Below are positions 51,957 through 62,358 of a stretch of 64,000 nucleotides of DNA, in pieces; position 1 is the stretch's first letter; each line of letters begins with the position of its first letter. Position numbers and translations under genes: made by a program. The stretch is from Trichomonas vaginalis G3. Lineage: Eukaryota > Parabasalia > Trichomonadida > Trichomonadidae. The notes under the pieces were generated by a model, which did not search any database, had not been told where the DNA came from, and saw nothing but the letters and a program-made list of their open reading frames with translations. The DNA is taken from contig NC_067208.1 in assembly GCF_026262505.1 (NCBI RefSeq), forward strand, positions 9,495,962 through 9,559,961, in the 5' to 3' direction.

Positions 51957-54098
51957 GTAAGGTAGTAATGAGAGTTAAGATCTGGTTAGTAAGGTAGTAA
52001 TGAGAGTTAAGATCTGGTTAGTAAGGTAGTAATGAGAGTTAAGATCTGGTTAGTAAGGTAGTAATGAGAGTTAAGATCTGGTTAGTAAGGTAGTAATGAA
52101 AGTTAAGATCTGGTTAGTAAGGTAGTAATGAGAGTTAAGATCTGGTTAGTAAGGTAGTAATGAGAGTTAAGATCTGGTTAGTAAGGTAGTAATGAGAGTT
52201 AAGATCTGGTTAGTAAGGTAGTAATAAGAGTTAAGATCTGGTTAGTAAGGTAGTAATGAGAGTTAAGATCTGGTTAGTAAGGTAGTAATGAGAGTTAAGA
52301 TCTGGTTAGTAAGGTAGTAATAAGAGTTAAGATCTGGTTAGTAAGGTAGTAATGAGAGTTAAGATCTGGTTAGTAAGGTAGTAATGAGAGTTAAGATCTG
52401 GTTAGTAAGGTAGTAATGAGAGTTAAGATCTGGTTAGTAAGGTAGTAATGAAAGTTAAGATCTGGTTAGTAAGGTAGTAATGAGAGTTAAGATCTGGTTA
52501 GTAAGGTAGTAATGAGAGTTAAGATCTTAGTAAGGTAGTAATGAGAGTTAAGATCTGGTTAGTAAGGTAGTAATGAGAGTTAAGATCTGGTTAGTAAGTA
52601 GTAATAAGAGTTAAGATCTGGTTAGTAAGGTAGTAATGAGAGTTAAGATCTGGTTAGTAAGGTAGTAATGAGAGTTAAGATCTTTAGTAAGGTAGTAATG
52701 AGAGTTAAGATCTGGTTAGTAAGGTAGTAATGAAAGTTAAGATCTGGTTAGTAAGGTAGTAATGAGAGTTAAGATGGTTAGTAAGGTAGTAATGAGAGTT
52801 AAGATCTGGTTAGTAAGGTAGTAATGAGAGTTAAGATCTGGTTAGTAAGGTAGTAATAAGAGTTAAGATCTGGTTAGTAAGGTAGTAATGAGAGTTAAGA
52901 TCTGGTTAGTAAGGTAGTAATGAGAGTTAAGATCTGGTTAGTAAGGTAGTAATAAGAGTTAAGATCTGGTTAGTAAGGTAGTAATGAGAGTTAAGATCTG
53001 GTTAGTAAGGTAGTAATGAGAGTTAAGATCTGGTTAGTAAGGTAGTAATGAGAGTTAAGATCTGGTTAGTAAGGTAGTAATAAGAGTTAAGATCTGGTTA
53101 GTAAGGTAGTAATGAGAGTTAAGATCTGGTTAGTAAGGTAGTAATGAGAGTTAAGATCTGGTTAGTAAGGTAGTAATGAGAGTTAAGATCTGGTTAGTAA
53201 GGTAGTAATGAGAGTTAAGATCTGGTTAGTAAGGTAGTAATAAGAGTTAAGATCTGGTTAGTAAGGTAGTAATGAGAGTTAAGATCTGATGAGTAAGGTA
53301 GTAATGAGAGTTAAGATCTGGTTAGTAAGGTAGTAATGAGAGTTAAGATCTGGTTAGTAAGGTAGTAATAAGAGTTAAGATCTGGTTAGTAAGGTAGTAA
53401 TGAGAGTTAAGATCTGGTTAGTAAGGTAGTAATGAGAGTTAAGATCTGGTTAGTAAGGTAGTAATGAGAGTTAAGATCTGGTTAGTAAGGTAGTAATAAG
53501 AGTTAAGATCTGGTTAGTAAGGTAGTAATGAGAGTTAAGATCTGGTTAGTAAGGTAGTAATGAGAGTTAAGATCTGGTTAGTAAGGTAGTAATGAGAGTT
53601 AAGATCTGGTTAGTAAGGTAGTAATGAGAGTTAAGATCTGGTAAGGTAGTAATAAGAGTTAAGATCTGGTTAGTAGGTAGTAATGAGGTTAAGATTTAAG
53701 TAGTAGGTAGTAATGAGAGTTAAGATCTGGTTAGTAAGGTAGTAATGAGAGTTAAGATCTGGTTAGTAAGGTAGTAATGAGAGTTAAGATCTGGTTAGTA
53801 AGGTAGTAATGAGAGTTAAGATCTGGTTAGTAAGGTAGTAATGAGAGTTAAGATCTGGTTAGTAAGGTAGTAATAAGAGTTAAGATCTGGTTAGTAAGGT
53901 AGTAATGAGAGTTAAGATCTGGTTAGTAAGGTAGTAATGAGAGTTAAGATAGTAAGGTAGTAATAAGAGTTAAGATCTGGTTAGTAAGGTAGTAATGAGA
54001 GTTAAGATCTGATGAGTAAGGTAGTAATGAGAGTTAAGATCTGGTTAGTAAGGTAGTAATGAGAGTTAAGATCTGGTTAGTAAGGTAGTAATGAGAGA
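51957..54098. repeat. 32-bp minisatellite
   Basis: About 66 units of GAGAGTTAAGATCTGGTTAG followed by TAAGGTAGTAAT. Units are almost identical, with recurrent one-base variants (TAATAAGAG, TAATGAAAG, GATCTGATGAG) in repeating order, so recent expansion by blocks. The phase breaks in a few shortened units (near 52,526, 52,682, 53,640-53,700, 53,950). No coding sense. Confidence 0.95.
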
Positions 54099-54845
54099 TC
54101 TGCGGGCAGTAATGATACATCTATGAGTACATAACTAAAACCTGAGTTCTATCAGCGAAATCTGAGAGCTAAAAGCCGAGAGATCTAAGGTAAGTAATGA
54201 GAGAAGAGAATTTGAAATTTTACAAAATACGTTTACTCATACAAAATAATTTGCATTCTTTTATAACGAATCTCAATGCCAATTAATACATAAAACAGAT
54301 TTTAGCAATCAATTGCAAGATTTAGAAAGATTTTATTTATAATCTCAGCCAAATTAACAAATATTTTATTGATTTCGTAAAAATAGCAATAAAACATAAA
54401 AATATGACATTCTATTTTTCCAAAAAAATTTCAAAAATCATTTTTTAACATGAAATTTATATTTTTTAATTTTTTTTTAAATTTTGAATTTTTTTTTGGA
54501 ATTTTCAACCATGTCAAAAGTCGGGATCTACAAATGTATTCTCTTTGACATAGGATAAAAACATCCTTTCTTATAATTTCATTGTAAAATAAAATTTTCT
54601 TAAATTTATTGAATCCAAACTCAACTTTGCAACATTTTATTATCATAAAAACTAAGAAACATCAGGTAAACTTCAATTTTGAGAGCTTAAAATCATATCT
54701 AAATTGAAAAATAAGGGGAAAAAAATTGTAAAAAAAATCTCATTAGATGGGGAAAAAGTGACTTTTTTAATGTGTTTTTTTAAAAAATCGTGCCAGCTGG
54801 CCAAAAAAGGTGTGCCAGCAGGCGTGCCAGTTTGTACAACCCTAT

Positions 54846-55178
54846 CATGAATCATTTGTAAATAATATTTTTGCTACAGTTTTTCAGGAGATATTAAAAA
54901 ATCATGACGATATTTGTTTGACATTATTGATGTTTCAATGATAAAAATAATAAATGGTGATTAATATTATGTTTCTAAAGAATATAAGAGACAACAGAAA
55001 TAGAAATATGTTAGAAACTTAAAAATATATGTATACATAATAGCTTATGTTATCATAGCTAAATATCATTTAAACAGAATATGAAGATATAGAAAAAAGT
55101 GTGTATCTGATTTGAATCTAAAAATATAGTGTTTTACTGACAATGAATTGCTTATTATGTTAGCAATAATCAAAAAAT
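54846..55178. other. AT-rich intergenic DNA, no gene seen
   Basis: Lies downstream of the helical-protein gene; nothing recognised. Confidence 0.5.
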
Positions 55179-56419
55179 CTATGAATCAGGATGAATTTGG
55201 TATTTTGATTCAAATTCGCTGATTGTATCTTCATCTAAGATCTCATAATTCTGTGATAGAAAATTAATAATGGAATCAGTAACAATTTGATTTTGTATGA
55301 TAATTGGATCATCAATTAAATTTAAATATAAATTTAAGTAAAAATCGAGATTATCTTCATTTATTGGATTATTATTATTAAATGACTGAATTATATCTAT
55401 TTTATGAGATGGTAGAATGCTTTTATCCGGTAAAATTGAATAAGAAAGTTCGCACATTAAGTCAAATACTAAATTCTTACTTGAAAAGCATAGAGTCCGA
55501 GAGTTTAATTTGACAATAAAGCTTACCATTTCATTTATAATTGATTTAACTTTCAAGTAATTTTCTTTTGAATATATTAAAATTAACAAATTGCTAATAT
55601 TGTATTCACTATATGTGTCAGATTTGCACATATTCAAAAAATTTTATTAAATAATTGAAAGGCATAAACTCGTAGAATTCATCCATTTGAAACTTAGCGA
55701 GACAACACATAATATATGAAACCAATTCAATTGTATTTTTTTTCATTTTGTATTGTAAAAATGTTTTTTACAGGAAAATTGACAAAATATTCACCAAATA
55801 TATCAAATATTTGATGACTAAATTCAAGAATTATCTCCGAAACAAAAGTCAGAATTGAAATGGAAATTTTCTCAGATAGCTGAAATTCTTCAGTTAAAAG
55901 CCTTAAATAATTGAAACAGATCTGTTTTTCTGACGAAAAATTGAGTTTTATATATAATTGAATCAGCCTATGAAGATATTTTTTATCTTGTGTTTTTATC
56001 AATTCAAATAGTAAAGTTATATGTAAATTCTTGATTAATGTGTCATCTTTTGTTTCATTATATGTTATAAGTGTTAATTTTAATATAAATAAACTGTGTT
56101 CACTAAAAATGAATTTTAAATTTATATCCTTACATACTTCTAAATCCTTTAATACCATTAGGAGTTGTTTAAATTGTTGAAAATTTAATAAAATTTCAAA
56201 TGGAAAGTTAGTTGTTAACCTGTAAAATAAATCATATGCAACTTCTTTTTGTAGCACTAAATCAATGTCCGAAAATTTTGAAATAAGAAATTCAAAATCC
56301 GCATTAACTGAATTTTGCCCTCCAAAATCGTGTTCAATTGAGCAGCAATTAAAATTTTGATCCTGGTAATTGTTTTCAGCCTGACTATAGTTTTCTATCT
56401 CTTTGTAATTGGTAAACAT
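55179..56419 (-). pseudogene. Unrecognised helical (ARM/HEAT-like?) host protein split by two frameshifts
   Basis: Three consecutive minus-strand frames make one protein of about 413 residues: 56,419-55,727 (starts MFTNYKEIENYSQAENNYQD), a middle part at about 55,750-55,615 (KNTIELVSYIMCCLAKFQMD), and 55,637-55,179 (ends ISEFESKYQIHPDS). The joins fall at an 8-A run near 55,740 and a 6-T run near 55,636, so they may be true decay or sequencing slips. The sequence is Leu/Ile/Phe/Asn-rich, all helical, with regularly spaced Leu/Phe pairs as in armadillo-type solenoids; no specific family is recognised. Confidence 0.55.
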
Positions 56420-56478
56420 TAAAAAAAAAAAGTAAAATTATATAAAAAGTAATTGTTTATTTAGTTAGTTTTTCCTTC

Positions 56479-56811
56479 TTATTCTTTTGGTTCTTTAATT
56501 TCTATATGAGATTCATAAAAATCCAATAGGCTTTTGATATTATATTTTTTGACATCGTCCCTTGAACACTTATAAAAGTGTCCATTGATTTCACCTCCAC
56601 ACATGTATTTCCCATTTTCAATCCACATATGGGTAATTTTAAATTTTTTAACTTTAATTTCTTCAGGAGGGGCCTGAGTTTGGTTCCGTTTCTCAAAATC
56701 GTCAATCAATTTTTTAAAAAAAAATAATTTGGTGGAATCAACCCAATTACATTCTTGTTTATTGTTTTTAATCCATTTTATTAAATATTGAGTTGAATCA
56801 CCATTATTTTT
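56479..56811 (-). pseudogene. HP1-like chromodomain plus chromo-shadow-like fragment
   Basis: One frame is open from 56,811 to the stop near 56,479. The first part reads STQYLIKWIKNNKQECNWVD then a Phe/Lys run and LIDDFEKR, matching the second half of a chromodomain (Y-L-V-K-W, C-x-W, L-I-x-x-F). A Pro/Gln linker (TQAPPEE) leads to a second domain (ITHMWIENGKYMCGGEINGH, then LLDFYESHIEI) with chromo-shadow character. HP1 proteins bind methylated histone H3K9 in heterochromatin. The N-terminal third of the chromodomain and a start codon are missing; a 125-bp repeat array begins 64 bases upstream. A piece of a mobile-element integrase chromodomain is the alternative. Confidence 0.5.
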
Positions 56812-56874
56812 TCATTATAATTTGAGTGGGTTTGCAAGTTTTATCATTGAACATTTGCAAATAAATTGAGACAT

Positions 56875-57350
56875 GATCGGTAATTTTGAAAGGATAATAA
56901 AAAATTGAGAGAAGGTGTAATTTTTTAAAAAAGAAGATAAATCAAATATATTTTAATAAACAAATCAAATTATTAATTCATCCAAAATTGTTTAAGAAAT
57001 GATCGGCAATTTTGAAAGGATAATAAAAAATTGAGAGAAGGTGTAATTTTTAAAAATAAAGATAAATCAAATATATTTTAATAAACAAATCAAATTATTA
57101 ATTCATCCAAAATTGTTTAAGAAATGATCGGCAATTTTGAAAGGATAATAAAAAATTGAGAGAAGGTGTAATTTTTAAAAATAAAGATAAATCAAATATA
57201 TTTTAATAAACAAATCAAATGATTAATTCATGCAAATTTTTTTAAGAAATGATCGGCAATTTTGAAAGGATAATAAAAAATTGAGAGAAGGTGTAATTTT
57301 TAAAAAACAAGATAAATCAAATATAGTTTAATAAATAAATCAAATTATTC
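56875..57350. repeat. 125-bp tandem repeat, about four copies
   Basis: GATCGGCAATTTTGAAAGGA begins units at 57,001, 57,126 and 57,251 and, with one change, at 56,875. It abuts the truncated end of the chromodomain fragment. Noncoding. Confidence 0.9.
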
Positions 57351-57672
57351 AATTTTGATTTTAAAAACAATACTTTTATTGTAAATTTGAATTCAAATTA
57401 TTGTTTTATAGTAAGCCTTATATATTATTTTTCTTTAAACATTATTTTTCTTTCTTCTATTCAAATGCATTTTCAAAACAAATTTTGAATTATCCTATAT
57501 TATCTCAATTACAAATATATTTTTATTTAACTTAAATGCACAATTAAATCTTTTCATAATTTATCCATTTTGATAATTTCGATTTTTTTCAAAACGCTCT
57601 CAAATCTTTACAATTTGTGAGAATAATTTTATTCCCACATCAAAATTAAAATTTGTTTTTTTTTAATAATTG
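57351..57672. other. AT-rich intergenic DNA, no gene seen
   Basis: Nothing recognised between the 125-bp repeat and the TA-flanked element. Confidence 0.5.
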
Positions 57673-57674
57673 TA

Positions 57675-59139
57675 AGGATGTCAATTTGGAAGAAAAGTGA
57701 GAAAATTCCTAAAATGCTAAAAATGAATTTTCCAAACGTGCTTTTTTATCTCATTTTTTTGATTTTGAAAAAAATTTGGAGAGAAGAACTCTTCGTTTTT
57801 GAATTTTATCACGATGGTTTTAAAGTATATTAGACACATGTATTGATATTACTATTTTTGTATATTTTGAGAGAAAATCCCTAAAAAGTGAGAAAATCTG
57901 AGACGGTTTGAGAAAATATATAAACTATTGAAAATTTGAATTAAACTTCTAATTTGGAAAAAAGAAATTTGGAAAGAAGAAAAATCAAAATCGAGATTTA
58001 GACTCAGCATCAAATGGAGAACAAAATGTTTCTTCATATGAAGGGAAAAAATTTTCTTGTGAACAAATAGAGTTTTTAAAATGTTATTGTATGTAATGAA
58101 ATAAACAAATATTAAAATTATTTTTTGATAACAAGAAAATTCCCAACAGAAAATATTTGAGACAAAGAAAATTGAAAATATTACTCTCCTTTATATTTCA
58201 TGAGATTTTAAATTTATTCTCATAAATTGACAATTTTATACGTTTAGATGAAAATAATTGATTTTGCTTGAAATAAAAATTATTGTTTGCTTACAGCTAT
58301 CAAATAGATTTTTGCTATTTTGATTAAAATTTGTTAATCAAATTAATAATTTTTTTGTAAATATCTTAAATATCTGGATCACTTACTGATACAATGAATT
58401 GAACGATAAAAATAATACAAACTCAACTAAGTTTCCTGTCTTTCAACTAAAAAAATTATGCAAATTAAATTGTTTATTCAAATATTAAACAAAGATAAAG
58501 TAATTACAGTTATCATAAACTTTATGAATAACTCTGTAATTGGTTCAGATTTTCGTAAAAATATTTTTATTAATATCGATAAGAATACGTTTACCTACTA
58601 TCACAACATATCGATAAACAAGAGTAGAGTGATTTTTATCATCGAAACTTTTTAAAAGCTGTAAGCTGGAAGTAAAAATCTTGTTTTTTCTGAGTTAGTT
58701 GTAGAACTATTGATGCACGAGTTATCATTGTGATGTAGAAGGATGTCAATGTACTGACTGAAGGATATGAAGTGAATTGAATTTCATTGAATTTCAATTT
58801 GATCAAAATTTGTTGAAATGATATGAATGTGTCAACATCTATCACTCTCTTTCACTCCTTCCCTATTTTTTCGAGAACGAAGCTTAGCTCAGCTTTCGCT
58901 GAGCGAATTGACACTTTTGATGCCTAAACATACATACTCTCAAATTTATCGAAAAAAATTATACCACCTAAACTAGTATATTCTTATTTTAAATATGATA
59001 TTATCCTTAGAATCCACACTAGAATATATTTAAATCAACTTTTAAAAAAGTTTGAATCCTGCGCGTCTCACTTTTTAAATTTTCCAAAAGAAAAATTATA
59101 TTCTCCTAAAACGAAAACAATTTTCCGAATTGACATCCT
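57675..59139 (+). mobile_element. TA-flanked 1.47-kb element, copy 1
   Basis: Ends AGGATGTCAATTTGGAA (left) and, inverted, AGGATGTCAATTCGGAA (right), with TA on both outer sides, as in Tc1/mariner-like insertions. 1,465 bp, AT-rich. Frames of up to 68 codons are kept in both copies, but without transposase character. A small hairpin CTCAGC-TTTC-GCTGAG lies at 58,888-58,903. A nearly identical copy is at 62,359-63,827 in opposite orientation. Confidence 0.8.
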
Positions 59140-59554
59140 TACATAGAATGCTAATATCTTTATTATTTATTTACTGTTGAAATAAACACCTTTTTCCCGT
59201 ACCTATATAGACATTGATGTTTATTCATAATTCAATCTATATATAACCAATTATTATAAGTCAATTGAAGGTTATGTTACGCATGAATATTGTGCTATTA
59301 ATTAAATATAAATTTCTAATTCTGTATATAATATAATCACAGGTTTATACATCTCATCATAATCATGTTATCAGTTAGTAACTATTGCAACAGATCAAGC
59401 AAATTAGAACCTTATCTCATAATCAAATGAAAGTTAGGAACGAAACATGTTTATAAATATCAGAACAATTTTAGATTTCTCATCATAATCATGTGCTCAG
59501 ATAGAATTGTATGATTCTTAGAGTTATAGATATATTTTTTTAATAAATTCAAAA
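59140..59554. other. AT-rich upstream DNA of the glycine-rich gene
   Basis: No gene seen. Contains the repeated word TCTCATCATAATCATGT (about 59,348 and 59,478). Confidence 0.5.
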
Positions 59555-60651
59555 ATGAATCTGACTAAAAAATACTTCATTATAGTCTAATTGACGATTC
59601 AAAAGGATCTATCCATGTAAGTGCTTATGAATCATTAGGATTATATGTTTTTGATTTCCCTTGCAAATCAAATTATGATTGTACAGACTATGTCATCAAA
59701 TTATCTCCAGGCGAGTACAAATTTGAACTTTATGGAGCTTCTGGAGGCTCATATCCAAATACAGTTTCTTCTTATATAAATGAATCCAAAATATGCATTG
59801 ACCAGGATTTAGTTAAAAAGTACAATGGAAATACAGTATGTCGGAAAACAGGAAGCAGAGGCGGTGCTGGTGGGTATATATCAGGAATTGTGAAATTAAC
59901 AAATGAAATCACATCCTATGCAACCATTGGTGGCCAAGGTATTCTTGGCCCACCAAACAAAGGTGGTTATGGCGGTGGAGGTGATTCTATTGATTATGCT
60001 GGGTCTGGTGGTGGACAAACAGCAGTCAAATTTAATCAAAATGATTTATGGCACCGGGTAATAGTTAGTGGTTCAGGAGGTGGATCTGATAATTCTGCGC
60101 AATATAGTCCTTTTTTCATTGATGATGATGGATCTGGTGGTTCAGGAGGCGGATTTTCCGCCCAAGGACATTGGATAGACGGAGTATATATTTCAAATAA
60201 AATCGCAAATTCAACTTTTGGATTTAGTTTTGGATTTGGGGAAACAGGATTACAAGGAAATTCAAAGAATAATAATGGCTTTAAAGCAGGAAGAACAGAT
60301 GGTGAAATACCTGGTGCTGGGAGTGGATGGTTTGGAGGATTTTCTAGTCATGATTTGAACGGTGGTTCTGGTGGTGGTAGCTCTTGGGCATTAACAAAAG
60401 ATGCTATCATTCCAAATGGAAACATAGTTTCATATAATTCTTTATATACCCCATATGGTAGCCAAAAATATGCGTTTTCAAACAAAGATCAGTTTCTTTT
60501 CCGCGATGTTGTAACTGTTCCTGGAATTTGGGAAGGTAATGGAAAACTTGTCATAACAATTTTAAATAAACTTGGATTCCGATCCTGTAATTTCAATATT
60601 TTCAATCGCTTTAATTACCTTGCATTTTTCTTTATTGAAATATCAGATTAA
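59555..60651 (+). pseudogene. Glycine-rich host protein, start separated by a one-base slip
   Basis: ATG at 59,555 (MNLTKKYF) is followed, after one frame change in an A6 run (59,567-59,572), by the frame that runs to 60,651 (SLIDDSKGSIHVSAYESLGL, then PCKSNYDCTDYVIKLSPGEY). With one more A the Met would be in frame, so this may be a sequencing slip. After a Cys-containing N-terminal domain (about 110 residues), Gly-rich stretches follow (GGYGGGGDSIDYAGSGGGQT; GSGGGSDNS; GGSGGGSSWALTKDAIIPN), as in the large glycine-rich family of T. vaginalis related to the Gly-rich part of ALK-type receptors. It ends in a Phe-rich hydrophobic stretch (NYLAFFFIEISD). Function unknown, probably surface or secreted. 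Confidence 0.65.
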
Positions 60652-60838
60652 CCTAATTTGTCGATTTCAATTCTTTTGTAAAGATGAGAAAAATCAATAT
60701 AAATCATCTTGATTATGATTCTGTTTGAGATATTGGAAGCAAAAATAATCATAATCAAGATAATTCCAATTATAATACAAAAATGTAGGCTTTTAAATTA
60801 ATGAGTTTAAAAATGTAGTATTTATTTTTATTATTTAT

Positions 60839-61489
60839 TTATTTTAAATTCTTTGAGATATGTCCAATGATACTGACATCATCTTCATCATTTACTGGAT
60901 CGTCAAATATAAGGCCATCTTCATTTTCAATAGATCCGATAAGTTCAATTTTGTTCAATGCAATGCATGGAGGATCGCCTGGACATGATTCATCTTGAAT
61001 GAGACGAACATACTTTGTATTGTATGTTTCACTAAATTTATATGTTTTCTCTTTGCATCGTCGCATCTCTTTGTCTTTCTCAACTTTGTGAACTGTTTTC
61101 CATGTTACGTTATCATTTGAGATTTGTAATGACCAACTGTACAAACAACATTCACAACAATATGTATAATCAAGACAACAACATATATTTTCATCATCAC
61201 CACAACACCCAGATTTAAGATAATAACCTGAGATTTTAATCTTTTTGTTTTTAATGGAATAAACTGCCCATGGATGATCATCTTGATTTTTGCCGCAGTT
61301 TGAACACCAATCATACATCTTTTCAATTTGGTCGAAACTGTATTCAGGTTTAGTTACTTGACGACTTCCGTTGATGTATTGTGATGAAGAACCACTAACA
61401 TAAACTTCGATATCTTGATTCTTATATGCTTTCTTAAATATAGAATTCGATTCTGTTAATATATTTTCACATAAAAGATTTAAAATCAT
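60839..61489 (-). CDS. F5/8 type C (discoidin)-like protein with a cysteine cluster
   Basis: 216 codons, whole (starts MILNLLCENILTESNSIFKK). The discoidin-like fold is shown by WAVYSIKNKKIKISGYYLKS (74-93), W-S-L-Q-I-S-N-D-N-V-T-W (119-130) and TKYVRLIQ ... CIALNKIELIGS (158-186), all typical of the family in trichomonads, where it may bind sugars or other ligands. Unusual: nine Cys between residues 95 and 115 (pairs and a triplet in GDDENICCCLDYTYCCECC), plus a WCSNCG pair at 61-66, which would suit metal binding. No signal peptide or membrane segment; acidic tail. Convergent with the glycine-rich gene. Confidence 0.65.
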   Translation of the reverse strand: MILNLLCENILTESNSIFKKAYKNQDIEVYVSGSSSQYINGSRQVTKPEYSFDQIEKMYDWCSNCGKNQDDHPWAVYSIKNKKIKISGYYLKSGCCGDDENICCCLDYTYCCECCLYSWSLQISNDNVTWKTVHKVEKDKEMRRCKEKTYKFSETYNTKYVRLIQDESCPGDPPCIALNKIELIGSIENEDGLIFDDPVNDEDDVSIIGHISKNLK

Positions 61490-62356
61490 TTTATGTCACT
61501 TTTTCCAAAATATTGAATTCTATAAACAGTGGGTCTTCAATCCCGTTATTTTGGAATAAACTCGATAGTGCACCCTCTCAATTTTCATGAGGTTAAGCAT
61601 ACGTGTATTAGAGATAGAGTCTTAAATCCAGATACATAGGTACTGATCCCTACATGTCAAAGGCCCAATTTAGCCTTTCTTATGTGAATGCAACTTGAGG
61701 TTTGAATAATACGAAGTCAATTCCCTGTAATTGATCTTGATCATCTCAACAGGCTCATCTATTCGTGCACAACCTTCGCTGGTTGAAGGGTGGGCATGTT
61801 GTGGATTGTTACATAAGACATTTGGAATCGTATATCCAATATCCAAAAATGGAAAAATAAATAAGGAGGGACCGGAAAGTGTTTCCACTTTTTGAGAGGA
61901 ACACTTTCTGTTTGCTTAAAAAGTAGCATTCAAATAAGTTTTCAAGACTTGTCTTCATGTGGAATTATACTGCAAAATCCAATGAATAGAGTCATATAAT
62001 TCTCAAAGAAAAATAATTTGATATTATATTATGGAATATCGAATTGTAAATAAAAATTAATATACTTTGATATATCAATGCACATTGAGGTGCTTTTCAT
62101 AGGGGAGATATTGTTTTGAATTATTACAAATCTATCGTAGAGAATCAAAATTGATATTTAGAAAAATTGAAGAATTCAAGCTGAAATAAAGGGCTAACGT
62201 GTTAAATCATTTGGTTGATATAAGGGTAAAATGTTTTAATACAATTATAAATAATTGAAGAAAAAACCTATATATTTGATTTTGAAAAAAATTGAGAAAA
62301 AATAGAAAATAAAAAATTGAAAAATAGATAGTATATTAATAGATAAATGCAATTAT
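61490..62356. other. Intergenic DNA, less AT-rich patch without a clear gene
   Basis: From about 61,560 to 61,900 base composition is more balanced and a 72-codon minus frame is open (61,670-61,888; METLSGPSLFIFPFLDIGYT), with no family recognised. Its CACCCTCTCAATTTT at 61,570 resembles a piece of the TTAA element at 49,597. Possibly a fragment of another repeat. The rest is plain AT-rich DNA. Confidence 0.35.
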
Positions 62357-62358
62357 TA

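Larger units (their letters stand above)
51188..54842. mobile_element. TA-flanked 3.66-kb element carrying a minisatellite
   Basis: Terminal inverted repeat GGGTTGTACAAACTGGCAC (19 bases, exact) at 51,188 and, inverted, ending at 54,842; TA on both outer sides as in Tc1/mariner-like insertions. Subterminal DNA at both ends repeats CTGGCAC and GGCCAAAA words and is GC-rich. No transposase gene is seen; most of the inside is a 32-bp minisatellite. Non-autonomous. Confidence 0.7.

Noticed and set aside
58458-58845. Frames of 65-68 codons conserved in both TA-flanked 1.47-kb copies
   Set aside because: Both strands are open over the same DNA, no transposase motif, and conservation follows from recent copying.
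61670-61888. 72-codon minus-strand frame with Pro/Cys/His
   Set aside because: No recognised family; could be part of an unidentified repeat. Kept only as a note under the intergenic entry.
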